The translations under genes and the position numbers were made by a program. From an uncultured Flammeovirgaceae bacterium (GTDB lineage Bacteria > Bacteroidota > Bacteroidia > Cytophagales > Cyclobacteriaceae), in contig CAKZYJ010000343.1 in assembly GCA_937884755.1 (NCBI GenBank), forward strand, positions 1 through 40,751: a stretch of DNA of 40,751 bases, read 5' to 3'. Below, in pieces: positions 32,850-40,652 of the stretch. How positions within the stretch are numbered: position 1 is the stretch's first letter; each line of letters opens with the position of its first letter. The notes under the pieces are model-generated. The model did no database searches. It saw nothing but the letters and a program-made list of their open reading frames with translations, and was not told where the DNA came from.

Positions 32850-35800
32850 TCAATCAGAGTGAGGTATCTCTAGTGGTGAGGTAACTGGTACCTTTTCTAC
32901 TTCTGCGCCATTTTTGTCATACCTATGTCGGTAAGCATAGACACCTGGCTCAATTTCTATAGCTGCTCCATTGGCATCAAAAATCCACTCAACGAGCAGT
33001 TGCCCATGCTTGTTATATTCTCTCTTTCTTAGGGCAAACGGAGTATCATCTTGATTTAGCACTAACTCGCCCTGCAGCCCAAAATAACGACGCTCGATTT
33101 CATTATCACGCTTATCGAATTTTTGGGTACGACCGGCATACCCAAAAGAGGCGACAATTGGTTCACCATTTATGCCGAAGTAACTACGTTTAATATGGTT
33201 TCCCCTGACATCGTACTCATCACTCACTCCTGCAATACCGCTTGAATTTAAGATTGGCTGGCCTTCTAGACCGAAATAACTGGTCTTTGTGTTGTTATCT
33301 CTACCATCGTACTCATAACTAAAGCCTGCATAGCCACTTGAACTTAAGATAGGCTGGCCATCTAGGCCGAAGAAACTCCTTTTCGTATTATTGCCCCTGG
33401 CATCGTACTCATCACTCCAGCCTGCATAGCCACTTGAAGATAGAACAGGTTGATTATCTAGGCCAAAGTAACTCGTCTTCGTATTATTTCCTCTAGCATC
33501 GTACTCATCACTCCAGCCTGCATAGCCACTTGAAGATAGAACAGGTTGATTATCTAGGCCAAAGTAACTCGTCTTCGTATTATTTCCTCTAGCATCGTAC
33601 TCATTACTCCAGCCTGCAAGACCACCTGAAGTTAAGGTTGGCTGGCCATCCAGACCAAAATAACTTCGTTTAATACGGTTGCCTCTACTATCGTACTCAT
33701 GACTCCAGCCTGCTGTACCAATAAAATAGAGAATAGGTTGGCCATCCAGGCCAAGATGACTTCGTTTAATACGGTTGCCTCTACTATCGTACTCATCACT
33801 AATGCCTGCAAGACCACTTGAATTTAAGATAGGCTGACCATCTAACCCAAAGTAGCTCTGTTTAATAAAATTCCCTACACTATCGTACTGATTACTCCAG
33901 CCTGCTACCCCTCGGTTTGATAATGTTTTCTCTCCTTCAGGTCCATAGAGGATTGACCTCTTCTTTCTTCCTTGTAAATCGTATTCGTGGACTATCGTTG
34001 GAAAGCCATATTGATCGACTATGGGGTTGCTATCAGGATCTAAAGTCGTACTCCGCGTTACTCTCCCTTGTTCATCGAATTCTCTTCTATAAGCAGAACA
34101 CTTACAACGACTATTTATCACGTGTTTACCATCGAGTCCCAGATAGGAACTCTGAATTATGTTTCCATTTGAATCTAACTCTTCATATATCTCAGAAAAT
34201 AGCTCAGTTGTGATAGTTGGCTCTTCGTCAACGCCCAAATATTGAGTCCTTATTATCTCGCCATTCTCATCATGAATGAAGTATTCGACAGCATACATTC
34301 CTTTTTTAGTTGAATTGTCAGGGATGTTTTTAGGTTTTATTAGCACCGGATCACCCTGAGGATCAAGATAAACTATCTTTAGTAATTCACCCTGTTCTCC
34401 ATACTCACTTCGTACGGCTGAATAGCCGTCGTTTACAATAGCTGGAGCACCATTCACTCCAAAAAAACTTTTTTTCGTCTCATTACCCATTTCGTCGTAC
34501 TCCTTAGTCCACCCCGCCATTCTACCTTTGTGTTGAGTGGGTTTACCCTTACTATCAAAAAAACTTCTCTTCACAATATTACCTGTTAGGTCCATTATAT
34601 CGGTATAACCAGCTACGTATTCGTAATATACTGGAAGACCATCGGTCCCTAAGTAACGCACCGTTTCTACCGCACCATTTGTTCGGGCAACTCGTTCATA
34701 CTTAGTCTTCCATATTCCGTTCTTGTCAGGAGAATGGCGTCCTTCAGCATCAAATCCATATTTACTTACTAGCTGGTTCGCATCATCCCATTCGAAAACA
34801 TAACCGTATACAAGTTCAGCATTGCGTGCTGGTTTCCTGTCACGGTTGAGGAACTCAATCTTTACATCTCTACCTTCTAAATCGCGTGTGTAGCGAACGT
34901 ACTGTATACCCGACGGAGTACGAGAACATCCAAAGTCGGCCTCAGTAAACTGAGCCACTGAACTTCCGGTATACTGTATTACCTCAATTTCACGGCCATA
35001 TTGGCTTAACCATTTCTCTTTAAGAACCTGTCCTTCCTCATCGTATTCAAATTCCACAATGACTGCCCTAGCTGTAGAACAATTATTATTAATTTCATTT
35101 CCCAGTATGCTCCTCATCGTATGAAAGGCCAGCCTTCCTGTTGCATTGACTAACTCAACGCGCTGAACAGGCCCTGTTCTACCCTTTCGGACGAATTTGT
35201 ACATTTTCTCCGGACGCGGTGAAATAGTTAAGTTTACTGGACTTACTCCTTCCCACTTTCCAAATTTCCGCACATAGTCTTTATAATACGTCTCATGTTC
35301 CCTTAAGAAAGTATCCCAAACAAGAAGAGCGGAAGCAACAAATGCAAAAAATAGAAGCGCCAACCAAAGACGGCGCTTTAGTTGTTGCCGTTCTAAATTC
35401 TGCTGAAGCTCTCGCAATGATATGCCAAGCAATCCGGCTACAATTCTATCTCCCTCTACGGATGGTAAGGTATCATCACTCCCTCTAACGTCTGCTGCCA
35501 ATGGAAGATCAGCTTGAGCCAAAGGAGTGCCAGAGACTTCACCAGCAGTATTCATTGGATAGCGTATGGCTCGGGGAAAGCATTCAAGAGAGGCACGTTC
35601 CGGCGACTCCTTCGTGGCGTTCGGAATGCCGCCAGCAATTAAACAAAGGATACGATCACTGCGTCCCAGCGATTTGAAGTAATCTATCTCTAGTTTAACG
35701 TATTCAGACGCAACTGCATAGGGAGAGCACACAACCACTAGGTAATGCGAAGCTTCTAGGGCATTCTTAATTGCATCTGAAAGGTTGCCATAGGAGGAGA

Positions 35801-36020
35801 GATCTGATTCATCCCGGAATACTGGTTGCAATGTGGGGCCAGTGATATTTGCTTTTCGCCGGAGATGTTTGGGTATTCGTCTAGTCTGTATGTAATCTTG
35901 TAGCCAGTGGGCGTAGCGCTTATCATGACGGCTATAGCTAATGAAGGCGTAGTACTGAGAACCTGATTCTGAATTTGCCGTTTTTATTTCCTCAGTTGAG
36001 TTGATAGTTGAATTTTCCAA
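32850..36020 (-). CDS. TIR domain / transmembrane / YD-like repeat protein
   Basis: A 1056-residue protein. Residues 20-165 form a TIR domain of the TIR_2-type receptor family (YYAFISYSRHDKRYAHWLQD, VFRDESDLSSYGNL, VVVCSPYAVASEYVKLEIDY, with Glu111 in the catalytic position). A linker with EGDRIVAGLLGISLRELQQN leads to one transmembrane helix (about 218-235). From about 240 to 1035 lie some 20 or more repeats, nearly exact 32-residue units in the second half (pattern GyAGwSdEYDaRGNntKtSYFGLDgQPvLsSS), resembling RHS/YD repeats. The TIR would be cytoplasmic and the array outside the membrane: a receptor-like plan, possibly a defence or signalling protein (inference). The start is TTG at 36020; no in-frame ATG precedes the TIR fold. 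The gene converges with the C26 hydrolase. Confidence 0.88.
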   Translation of the reverse strand: MENSTINSTEEIKTANSESGSQYYAFISYSRHDKRYAHWLQDYIQTRRIPKHLRRKANITGPTLQPVFRDESDLSSYGNLSDAIKNALEASHYLVVVCSPYAVASEYVKLEIDYFKSLGRSDRILCLIAGGIPNATKESPERASLECFPRAIRYPMNTAGEVSGTPLAQADLPLAADVRGSDDTLPSVEGDRIVAGLLGISLRELQQNLERQQLKRRLWLALLFFAFVASALLVWDTFLREHETYYKDYVRKFGKWEGVSPVNLTISPRPEKMYKFVRKGRTGPVQRVELVNATGRLAFHTMRSILGNEINNNCSTARAVIVEFEYDEEGQVLKEKWLSQYGREIEVIQYTGSSVAQFTEADFGCSRTPSGIQYVRYTRDLEGRDVKIEFLNRDRKPARNAELVYGYVFEWDDANQLVSKYGFDAEGRHSPDKNGIWKTKYERVARTNGAVETVRYLGTDGLPVYYEYVAGYTDIMDLTGNIVKRSFFDSKGKPTQHKGRMAGWTKEYDEMGNETKKSFFGVNGAPAIVNDGYSAVRSEYGEQGELLKIVYLDPQGDPVLIKPKNIPDNSTKKGMYAVEYFIHDENGEIIRTQYLGVDEEPTITTELFSEIYEELDSNGNIIQSSYLGLDGKHVINSRCKCSAYRREFDEQGRVTRSTTLDPDSNPIVDQYGFPTIVHEYDLQGRKKRSILYGPEGEKTLSNRGVAGWSNQYDSVGNFIKQSYFGLDGQPILNSSGLAGISDEYDSRGNRIKRSHLGLDGQPILYFIGTAGWSHEYDSRGNRIKRSYFGLDGQPTLTSGGLAGWSNEYDARGNNTKTSYFGLDNQPVLSSSGYAGWSDEYDARGNNTKTSYFGLDNQPVLSSSGYAGWSDEYDARGNNTKRSFFGLDGQPILSSSGYAGFSYEYDGRDNNTKTSYFGLEGQPILNSSGIAGVSDEYDVRGNHIKRSYFGINGEPIVASFGYAGRTQKFDKRDNEIERRYFGLQGELVLNQDDTPFALRKREYNKHGQLLVEWIFDANGAAIEIEPGVYAYRHRYDKNGAEVEKVPVTSPLEIPHSD
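33401..33592 (-). repeat. Perfect 96-bp tandem duplication within the YD-like array
   Basis: 33401-33496 and 33497-33592 are identical, base for base, each encoding one 32-residue repeat unit. Flanking units (33305-33400, 33593-33784) are similar but diverged. Perfect identity, including silent positions, shows a very recent expansion by slippage or unequal crossing-over. Confidence 0.95.
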
Positions 36021-36187
36021 ATTATTGCAACTAAAATTTTCGATTCACAGACTTGGATACCTCTCTCTCTTATATTTTAAGATTCAAATACTAAGTAAAT
36101 ATATCGTTTTTTACAACATAAAATGAAGAACCACAACCGACATCCCCCGGCAAAAACTGCTAAGAGTAATTACCGGGAGATGTGAGT

Positions 36188-36643
36188 TTATTTGTTATCA
36201 GCACTTTGTAAGTCACGGGTATTTTTCTGCACGGCAATGGCTGAGAACATGCTGAGCAAAAAGCTCATACTATAAAATCCTTTCTCACTTAGCGCCAGGT
36301 CAGCATTCCACAGTCCGATGGTGAGCAAGGTGACCGAGAGAATGGCCGCGAACCAGCTGATACCGTAGTAAATATCCGTTACCGGAATACCTTCCAGGCG
36401 GTCGCGCACACTCTTCTGTACGGATACTACCTCAAAGAGACCGAACATAATCATTGTGAAATAGTATCCCTTTTCATTAAGCTCCATGTCGGCATTGTAC
36501 AAGCCAATGAAGTAGGCCGTCATTCCCACCAACAGCATCGTCCAGGAAACTCCCACAAAGGCGTTAGAAGGGCGTTCCGCTTTTCGGTCGTTATTCTGAT
36601 ACTTATTAACCAATTCCGTTTTTTCTTCGGTGATCTGATTCAT
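36188..36643 (-). CDS. YiaA/YiaB family inner membrane protein
   Basis: 151 residues with two tandem YiaAB two-helix domains: NAFVGVSWTMLLVGMTAYFI, then GLYNADMELNEKGYYFTMIM, and again YGISWFAAILSVTLLTIGLW, NADLALSEKGFYSMSFLLSM. Each half keeps the signature GLYNAD/GLWNAD...EKGxY. Four transmembrane helices. Function unknown in E. coli homologues, linked to stress. The TTG at 36670 is rejected; ATG 36643 gives a normal length. Two perfect palindromes lie in the upstream gap next to the Crp/Fnr gene. Confidence 0.88.
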   Translation of the reverse strand: MNQITEEKTELVNKYQNNDRKAERPSNAFVGVSWTMLLVGMTAYFIGLYNADMELNEKGYYFTMIMFGLFEVVSVQKSVRDRLEGIPVTDIYYGISWFAAILSVTLLTIGLWNADLALSEKGFYSMSFLLSMFSAIAVQKNTRDLQSADNK

Positions 36644-36697
36644 ACCATAGTTTAATTGATGATGAATCAAAGGTCAGGACTTTCCGGAGCCGGAACA

Positions 36698-36711
36698 TTT
36701 ACATATGTAAA
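36698..36711. promoter_or_regulatory. Perfect palindrome TTTACATATGTAAA upstream of the YiaA gene
   Basis: A 14-bp perfect palindrome 55 bp before the YiaA ATG. A -7-like GACCTTTG (minus strand, 36675-36668; one mismatch to TAnnTTTG) would put the transcription start near 36661-36664, so the palindrome centre is at about -41 to -44, where Crp/Fnr activators typically bind next to RNA polymerase. The Crp/Fnr gene is the next gene upstream. Confidence 0.4.
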
Positions 36712-36755
36712 GAAATAATACTAATTGAAAGTGGATAATGGAAAGTTGAATATGG

Positions 36756-36769
36756 GTCAAATATTTGAC
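36756..36769. promoter_or_regulatory. Perfect palindrome GTCAAATATTTGAC
   Basis: A second 14-bp perfect palindrome in the same gap, 52 bp from the first centre to centre, 56 bp after the Crp/Fnr stop. It could be a second operator site. The arms (GTCAA/TTGAC) are not the classic FNR or CRP half-sites, so the binding protein is unknown. Confidence 0.3.
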
Positions 36770-36824
36770 TATCAGCATTTTACTATCTTAATGATACGCG
36801 GTTACGAGTCTATATTAGGATAAA

Positions 36825-37394
36825 TTAGCTCCTTTTTGCCCGGATTCGGCTTAGTTGGGTGGGGGTAATGCCTAAATAAGAAGCGATGTGGTACTGAGCC
36901 ACCTGATTTTCCAGTTCGGGATACTGTTGCTGAAACATGGCGTAGCGTTCCGAAGCATCGTTCATCACCAGCGACATTTCGCGGCGTTCTTTCTTCACAA
37001 AAAAATCTTCGGCAATCACCCGGTTGAGCCTTTCTACCATAGGATGCTCTTCGTAAAGGGCCAAGATGCGCGAAAAGTTAGTTTGCAGCAACGCGCAATC
37101 GGTCAGGCACTCAATATTAATCATGTTCTGCTGCCCAGTAATCAAGGAGGAATAAGCCCCGACAATGGCTGGGTTGACAAAGAAAATCTTGTTGAATTCT
37201 TCGCCCTTAGGACTACGGTAGTAAGCCCGAAGTACGCCCGACTCCACAAACGCCAGTTTCTTGGCAAACTCACCCTCAGTCGCTAAGTAGTCACCCTTCT
37301 GCATCGCTACTGGTTCAAATAAATCTAATAACGCCTGCATAGAGGCCAGTGGCAGAGAGGTGAAACCACTCAGGTATGTCTCAAAGGATTGCAT
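36825..37394 (-). CDS. Crp/Fnr family transcriptional regulator
   Basis: A 189-residue protein with an N-terminal cyclic-nucleotide-binding-like beta-roll (about 20-110: VAMQKGDYLATEGEFAKKLA, FVESGVLRAYYRSPKGEEFN, IFFVNPAIVGAYSSLITGQQ), a dimer helix (LYEEHPMVERLNRVIAEDFF) and a C-terminal helix-turn-helix (IASYLGITPTQLSRIRAKRS). This short form with YLGITPTQLSRIR is common in Bacteroidota. It has no iron-sulphur cysteines and an imperfect phosphate-binding cassette, so cAMP binding is doubtful. Divergent from the aldehyde dehydrogenase (88-bp gap) and upstream of the YiaA gene; either could be its target. Confidence 0.9.
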   Translation of the reverse strand: MQSFETYLSGFTSLPLASMQALLDLFEPVAMQKGDYLATEGEFAKKLAFVESGVLRAYYRSPKGEEFNKIFFVNPAIVGAYSSLITGQQNMINIECLTDCALLQTNFSRILALYEEHPMVERLNRVIAEDFFVKKERREMSLVMNDASERYAMFQQQYPELENQVAQYHIASYLGITPTQLSRIRAKRS

Positions 37395-37482
37395 AGAAGT
37401 TCAAATAAATAAAATCCCACGAATTTACTTTGTTTTACCTCCGGCAATGTATAACTAGGCCAGCAGACGAAAGCTTACGAAC

Positions 37483-38859
37483 ATGGACATTATCAACCCG
37501 GCTACAGAAGCCCTGATTACTACATTAGAAGGGGATACAGCCGCCTCGGCCCAGAAAAAATACGAACAAGTTCGGCAGGGCCAACCGGCCTGGAGCCAAA
37601 CTCCTATTACGGAGCGAATTGCCACGATTGCCCGGTTTTCCGAACTACTAAAAAATCAGGCGGATGAGCTGGCTGCCACACTTACGCAGGAGATGGGTAA
37701 GCCGCTAAATCAGGCGCATAATGAACTGAATGGAGCCCGCGGACGCATTCAGTACTTCGTAGAAAATTCGGAAAAGTGGTTGGCGGAGGAAGTAGTCACC
37801 GAAGAAGAAGGCTTGGTAGAGAAGATTGCCTACGAGCCGCTGGGAGTTATCGCCAATATCTCCGCCTGGAATTATCCCTACCTGGTAGGCGTCAACGTTT
37901 TCGTTCCCGCACTCATCGCTGGAAATGCGGTGCTGTATAAACCATCGGAGTACACCACCCTTACCGGATTGAAGATTGGCGAATTATTGCACCAGGCGGG
38001 TGTTCCCGAGAATGTATTTCAGGTAGTGGTGGGAGGTGGCAAGGTAGGCCAGGCCTTGCTGGAGCTACCGCTGGATGGTTACTTCTTTACCGGATCGAAC
38101 CGTACTGGTCATTATATCTACGAAACGGTAGCCCCTAAGATGGTGCCTTGCCAGATGGAGTTGGGGGGGAAAGACCCGCTTTACGTTCCTAATGATAATG
38201 CGAATGTTGCCAAAACGGCTCAGGCTGCCGCTGAAGGGGCATTTTACAACAATGGTCAGAGTTGCTGTGCTGTAGAACGTGTCTACGTTCACCAGGCTAT
38301 CTACGATGAATTTATGGAAGCTTTCACTCAGGAGGTGCAGCAGTTTAAACTGGGCGACCCGGAAGAGGAAGGGGTATTCATCGGCCCGCTGGCGCGACAG
38401 GAGCAGATTGCGGTGCTAGAGCAGCAGGTACAGGATGCACTGGATAATGGGGCCCGGCTTCTGACCGGAGGTAAAAAAGCCGACCGTACCGGTTACTACT
38501 TTGAACCCACCGTACTTACCAACGTCAACCACCAAATGCAGGTGATGCGGGAAGAATCTTTCGGACCCATTATCGGTATTCAACGCGTAGCCGACGATGA
38601 AGAGGCCGTAGCTTTAATGCAGGATACCGATTACGGACTCACCGCCGCCGTCTACTGCGATACCCAGGAAAAAGCCAAAGAAATTCTTGCGAAAATTGAT
38701 AGTGGCACCGCCTACTGGAACTGCTGCGACCGGGTGAGTGCTACTCTTCCCTGGTCAGGCAGAAAGAAATCCGGTTTTGGCAGTACGCTTTCCTACCAGG
38801 GCATCCGTACCTTTACCAAGCCCAAGGCGTATCATTTAAGAGTAATGAATAATAACTGA
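37483..38859 (+). CDS. NAD(P)-dependent aldehyde dehydrogenase (succinate-semialdehyde type)
   Basis: A 458-residue aldehyde dehydrogenase nearest the succinate-semialdehyde group. Motifs: LGVIANISAWNYPYLVGVNV (cofactor and substrate-channel Asn), YKPSEYTTLTGLKIGELL, FFTGSNRTGHYI (nucleotide turn), CQMELGGKDPLYV with general-base Glu226, and NNGQSCCAVERVYV with catalytic Cys261, followed by ESFGPIIGI and SGRKKSGFG. Oxidises an aldehyde to the acid. It could serve the ligase/alcohol dehydrogenase/C26 route 5 kb upstream, but is separated by the TIR-repeat gene, so this is only a possibility. Promoter region shared with the divergent Crp/Fnr gene has TTACTTTG (one mismatch to the -7 consensus). 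Confidence 0.92.
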   Translation: MDIINPATEALITTLEGDTAASAQKKYEQVRQGQPAWSQTPITERIATIARFSELLKNQADELAATLTQEMGKPLNQAHNELNGARGRIQYFVENSEKWLAEEVVTEEEGLVEKIAYEPLGVIANISAWNYPYLVGVNVFVPALIAGNAVLYKPSEYTTLTGLKIGELLHQAGVPENVFQVVVGGGKVGQALLELPLDGYFFTGSNRTGHYIYETVAPKMVPCQMELGGKDPLYVPNDNANVAKTAQAAAEGAFYNNGQSCCAVERVYVHQAIYDEFMEAFTQEVQQFKLGDPEEEGVFIGPLARQEQIAVLEQQVQDALDNGARLLTGGKKADRTGYYFEPTVLTNVNHQMQVMREESFGPIIGIQRVADDEEAVALMQDTDYGLTAAVYCDTQEKAKEILAKIDSGTAYWNCCDRVSATLPWSGRKKSGFGSTLSYQGIRTFTKPKAYHLRVMNNN

Positions 38860-38903
38860 TGAATAGTGATTGATGGATTAGATTAGTATTCATCATCAGT
38901 TAT
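38852..38903. terminator. Inverted repeat between convergent genes
   Basis: ATAACTGATGAATA at 38852-38865 pairs with 38887-38903, which contains the complementary bases plus a 3-nt bulge (TATTCATcatCAGTTAT). The loop is about 21 nt. It overlaps the aldehyde dehydrogenase stop and lies between this gene and the convergent aldo/keto reductase. Either strand could fold, so a bidirectional termination or RNA-stabilising role is possible. There is no T-run, so it is not a classic intrinsic terminator. Confidence 0.4.
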
Positions 38904-38913
38904 CACCCATCGT

Positions 38914-39960
38914 TTAGTTTCTTACCTTTAACTCCTCCTCTTGCTTCACCCGGTCCCGGCCCTGTCGTTCAAACATCCAGCCGGGATATTCGGGGGCTAG
39001 TTGGCTAACCTCGTCCAGTTTTTGCAGATCAGCGTCAGACAACTTTACGTCTACTGATTTCAGGTTATCTTCTAACTGTTCCATCTTTTTCGCCCCAATA
39101 ATTACCGTAGTAACGGCTTTCTGATGCAGCAACCAGGCCAGAGCTAGTTGGGCTACTGAAATTCCTTTCTCCTCAGCCATCGGGTGCATCACATCCAAAA
39201 TATCGAATGCTCGTTCCTTGTCTATCGGTGGGAAGTCAAAGTCTACCCGGCGCGAGCCTTCGGGGCCATCTTCTCCCCGTTTATACTTTCCGCTCAACAG
39301 CCCACCAGCCAAAGGACTCCAGACCATCAAGCCTATTTTCTGATCCAGCATCATTGGTATCAGCTCCCGCTCCAGATCACGTCCGGCAATGGTGTAGTAA
39401 GCCTGCAGGGAAACGAATTTGGTCAGATTACGCAGTTCGGCGTAGCCCTGCGCCTTCATAATATGCCAGGCCGCCAGGTTGCTACAGCCAATGTAACGCA
39501 CCTTGCCGCTACGCACTATATCGTCTAGCGCCCGCATGGTTTCTTCCAGTGGCACAAATGTATCATAGCCATGGAGCTGGTACAGATCGATATAGTCGGT
39601 ATCGAGGCGGCGTAGGCTTTCTTCCACCTGCTGCATGATATGGCCCCGGCTTAAACCAGTTTGGTTGGGTCCACTACCCATGGCACCCCGAACTTTGGTT
39701 GCTAAAACTAAGCTATGGCGATCCAAACCCAGGTTGCGAATAGCCCGCCCGGTCATCTCTTCCGACAAGCCTTCGGAGTACACGTTAGCGGTGTCAATAA
39801 AATTGATTCCAGCGTCTACCGAACGCTTCACCAGTTGATCCACCGGCTCCTGTTCCAGGGTACCGATGGCAGTCCAGTAACCGCGCCCGCCGAAGGTCAT
39901 AGTACCCAGGCATAATTCCGAAACCAGTAGTCCGGTGTTTCCTAAAATATTGTACTTCAT
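38914..39960 (-). CDS. Aldo/keto reductase
   Basis: A 348-residue TIM-barrel NADPH-dependent oxidoreductase. The tetrad is visible: Asp and Tyr in INFIDTANVYSEGLSEEMTG, Lys in SLVLATKVRG, His in DYIDLYQLHGYD. The cofactor end (VSVAQLALAWLLHQKAVTTV, then IIGAKKMEQLEDNL) is normal for the AKR11/12-type bacterial group. The start YNILGNTGLLVSELCLGTMT is standard. Cytoplasmic; broad aldehyde/ketone reduction, substrate not readable. Converges with the aldehyde dehydrogenase. Confidence 0.93.
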   Translation of the reverse strand: MKYNILGNTGLLVSELCLGTMTFGGRGYWTAIGTLEQEPVDQLVKRSVDAGINFIDTANVYSEGLSEEMTGRAIRNLGLDRHSLVLATKVRGAMGSGPNQTGLSRGHIMQQVEESLRRLDTDYIDLYQLHGYDTFVPLEETMRALDDIVRSGKVRYIGCSNLAAWHIMKAQGYAELRNLTKFVSLQAYYTIAGRDLERELIPMMLDQKIGLMVWSPLAGGLLSGKYKRGEDGPEGSRRVDFDFPPIDKERAFDILDVMHPMAEEKGISVAQLALAWLLHQKAVTTVIIGAKKMEQLEDNLKSVDVKLSDADLQKLDEVSQLAPEYPGWMFERQGRDRVKQEEELKVRN

Positions 39961-40259
39961 AGTGATGAGGTTGATAGATGAAAAATTGTATTTTTTTACT
40001 TTGATTGATTTGAGTCAGGATTTAGGCAGCACGTACTATCTGGTTCTGATCTCTAAATAGTTAAACACTTAAGTATAACTACGCTAGCCTTTCTGTCATA
40101 CGAAGTTGCTCAGAGTTGAGTTTATCTCAAAGGATAATTTGTAGCAACTAATACGCATGACTCTCTTTCAAGTATCTGATTTTCAGATTATTAAAAATAA
40201 ATTGCAAAATAGTTATAAAAAACTTGGATAAATGCTTGCTTTATATTTTAGTAAAAACC
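39961..40259. other. AT-rich gene-free stretch
   Basis: About 300 bp without a supported gene. Contains a small hairpin TTGAG-TTTAT-CTCAA at 40116-40130 enclosed by GTTGC/GCAAC at about 40105 and 40143. No clear promoter for the aldo/keto reductase is visible. Confidence 0.4.
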
Positions 40260-40267
40260 TACCTTTG
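40236..40267 (+). promoter_or_regulatory. Consensus promoter of the right-end small-ORF locus
   Basis: TACCTTTG at 40260-40267 is an exact -7 match, with TTG at 40236-40238 after a 21-nt spacer. Predicted transcription start is near 40272. It is followed by an A-rich leader (CGTACAAGAAAAAGAAAAT) typical of well-translated genes here, then ATG at 40292. Confidence 0.6.
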
Positions 40268-40291
40268 TAGCGTACAAGAAAAAGAAAATAA

Positions 40292-40387
40292 ATGTTATAT
40301 CTAAGCATATACATGATCACAAACCCCAACAGCTTTCGGCAAGAAAGTGATAAGGGAAGAGACTGTATGCTCGGGCATAAATGGTAA
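40292..40387 (+). CDS. Possible 31-residue ORF or leader peptide
   Basis: ATG 40292 opens 31 codons to TAA at 40385 (an alternative ATG at 40313 gives 24). The peptide contains MITNPNSFRQESDKGRDC and ends MLGHKW. It is directly behind a consensus promoter and ends 23 bp before an intrinsic terminator. Its last codons cover the hairpin TATGC-TCGG-GCATA (40366-40379). Either a small protein, a leader peptide controlling the terminator, or chance coding in a small RNA of about 165 nt. Confidence 0.35.
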   Translation: MLYLSIYMITNPNSFRQESDKGRDCMLGHKW

Positions 40388-40410
40388 TATTTTAAGCTAT
40401 TACGATTGAG

Positions 40411-40438
40411 ACCCGAGCTGGAAAGTTCGGGTTTTTTT
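40411..40438 (+). terminator. Intrinsic terminator 1
   Basis: ACCCGAGC (40411-40418) pairs with GTTCGGGT (40425-40432) around a 6-nt loop TGGAAA, 8 pairs with one G-U, followed by seven T. Upstream, CTCGGG at 40370-40375 can pair with CCCGAG at 40412-40417, which would compete with the terminator stem. Confidence 0.85.
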
Positions 40439-40467
40439 ATTCAGCATTAAATGTTCAGTATAAAATA

Positions 40468-40599
40468 ATGCGTATGAAAACGACAAATTTATACATACAC
40501 CTGAATAGTATACCGATGTTTGATGAACGTCAGGGAGAGGTATGGTTTGATGATAATTATCTAATTCAGTGGTACAGATCGGAAAAGATGTATAGGTGA
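40468..40599 (+). CDS. Possible 43-residue small protein
   Basis: ATG 40468 (or 40474) to TGA 40597-40599 gives 43 residues: a basic start (MRMKTTNLYIHLN), then MFDERQGEVWFDDN and YLIQWYRSEKMYR. Aromatic- and charge-rich, no membrane helix. It lies between two intrinsic terminators, 30 bp after the first T-run and 24 bp before the second hairpin. No own TAnnTTTG box is seen, so it would need readthrough of terminator 1 or an unrecognised promoter. Not recognised. Confidence 0.4.
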   Translation: MRMKTTNLYIHLNSIPMFDERQGEVWFDDNYLIQWYRSEKMYR

Positions 40600-40622
40600 A
40601 ACTATATCACCCAAGCTATCCG

Positions 40623-40652
40623 AACCCGATCTACACCAGACCGGGTTTTTTT
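40623..40652 (+). terminator. Intrinsic terminator 2
   Basis: AACCCG (40623-40628) pairs with CGGGTT (40642-40647). After an A-C mismatch, TCT (40630-40632) pairs with AGA (40638-40640), loop ACACC. A run of seven T follows (40646-40652). The base of the stem resembles that of terminator 1. Confidence 0.8.

Noticed and set aside
33401-33592. CRISPR-like or IS-type repeat
   Set aside because: The 96-bp units are in frame, have no spacers and encode repeats of one protein.
40468-40599. tRNA or other known RNA in the right-end gap
   Set aside because: No cloverleaf arms or T-loop consensus were found; the visible structure is terminators and short ORFs.
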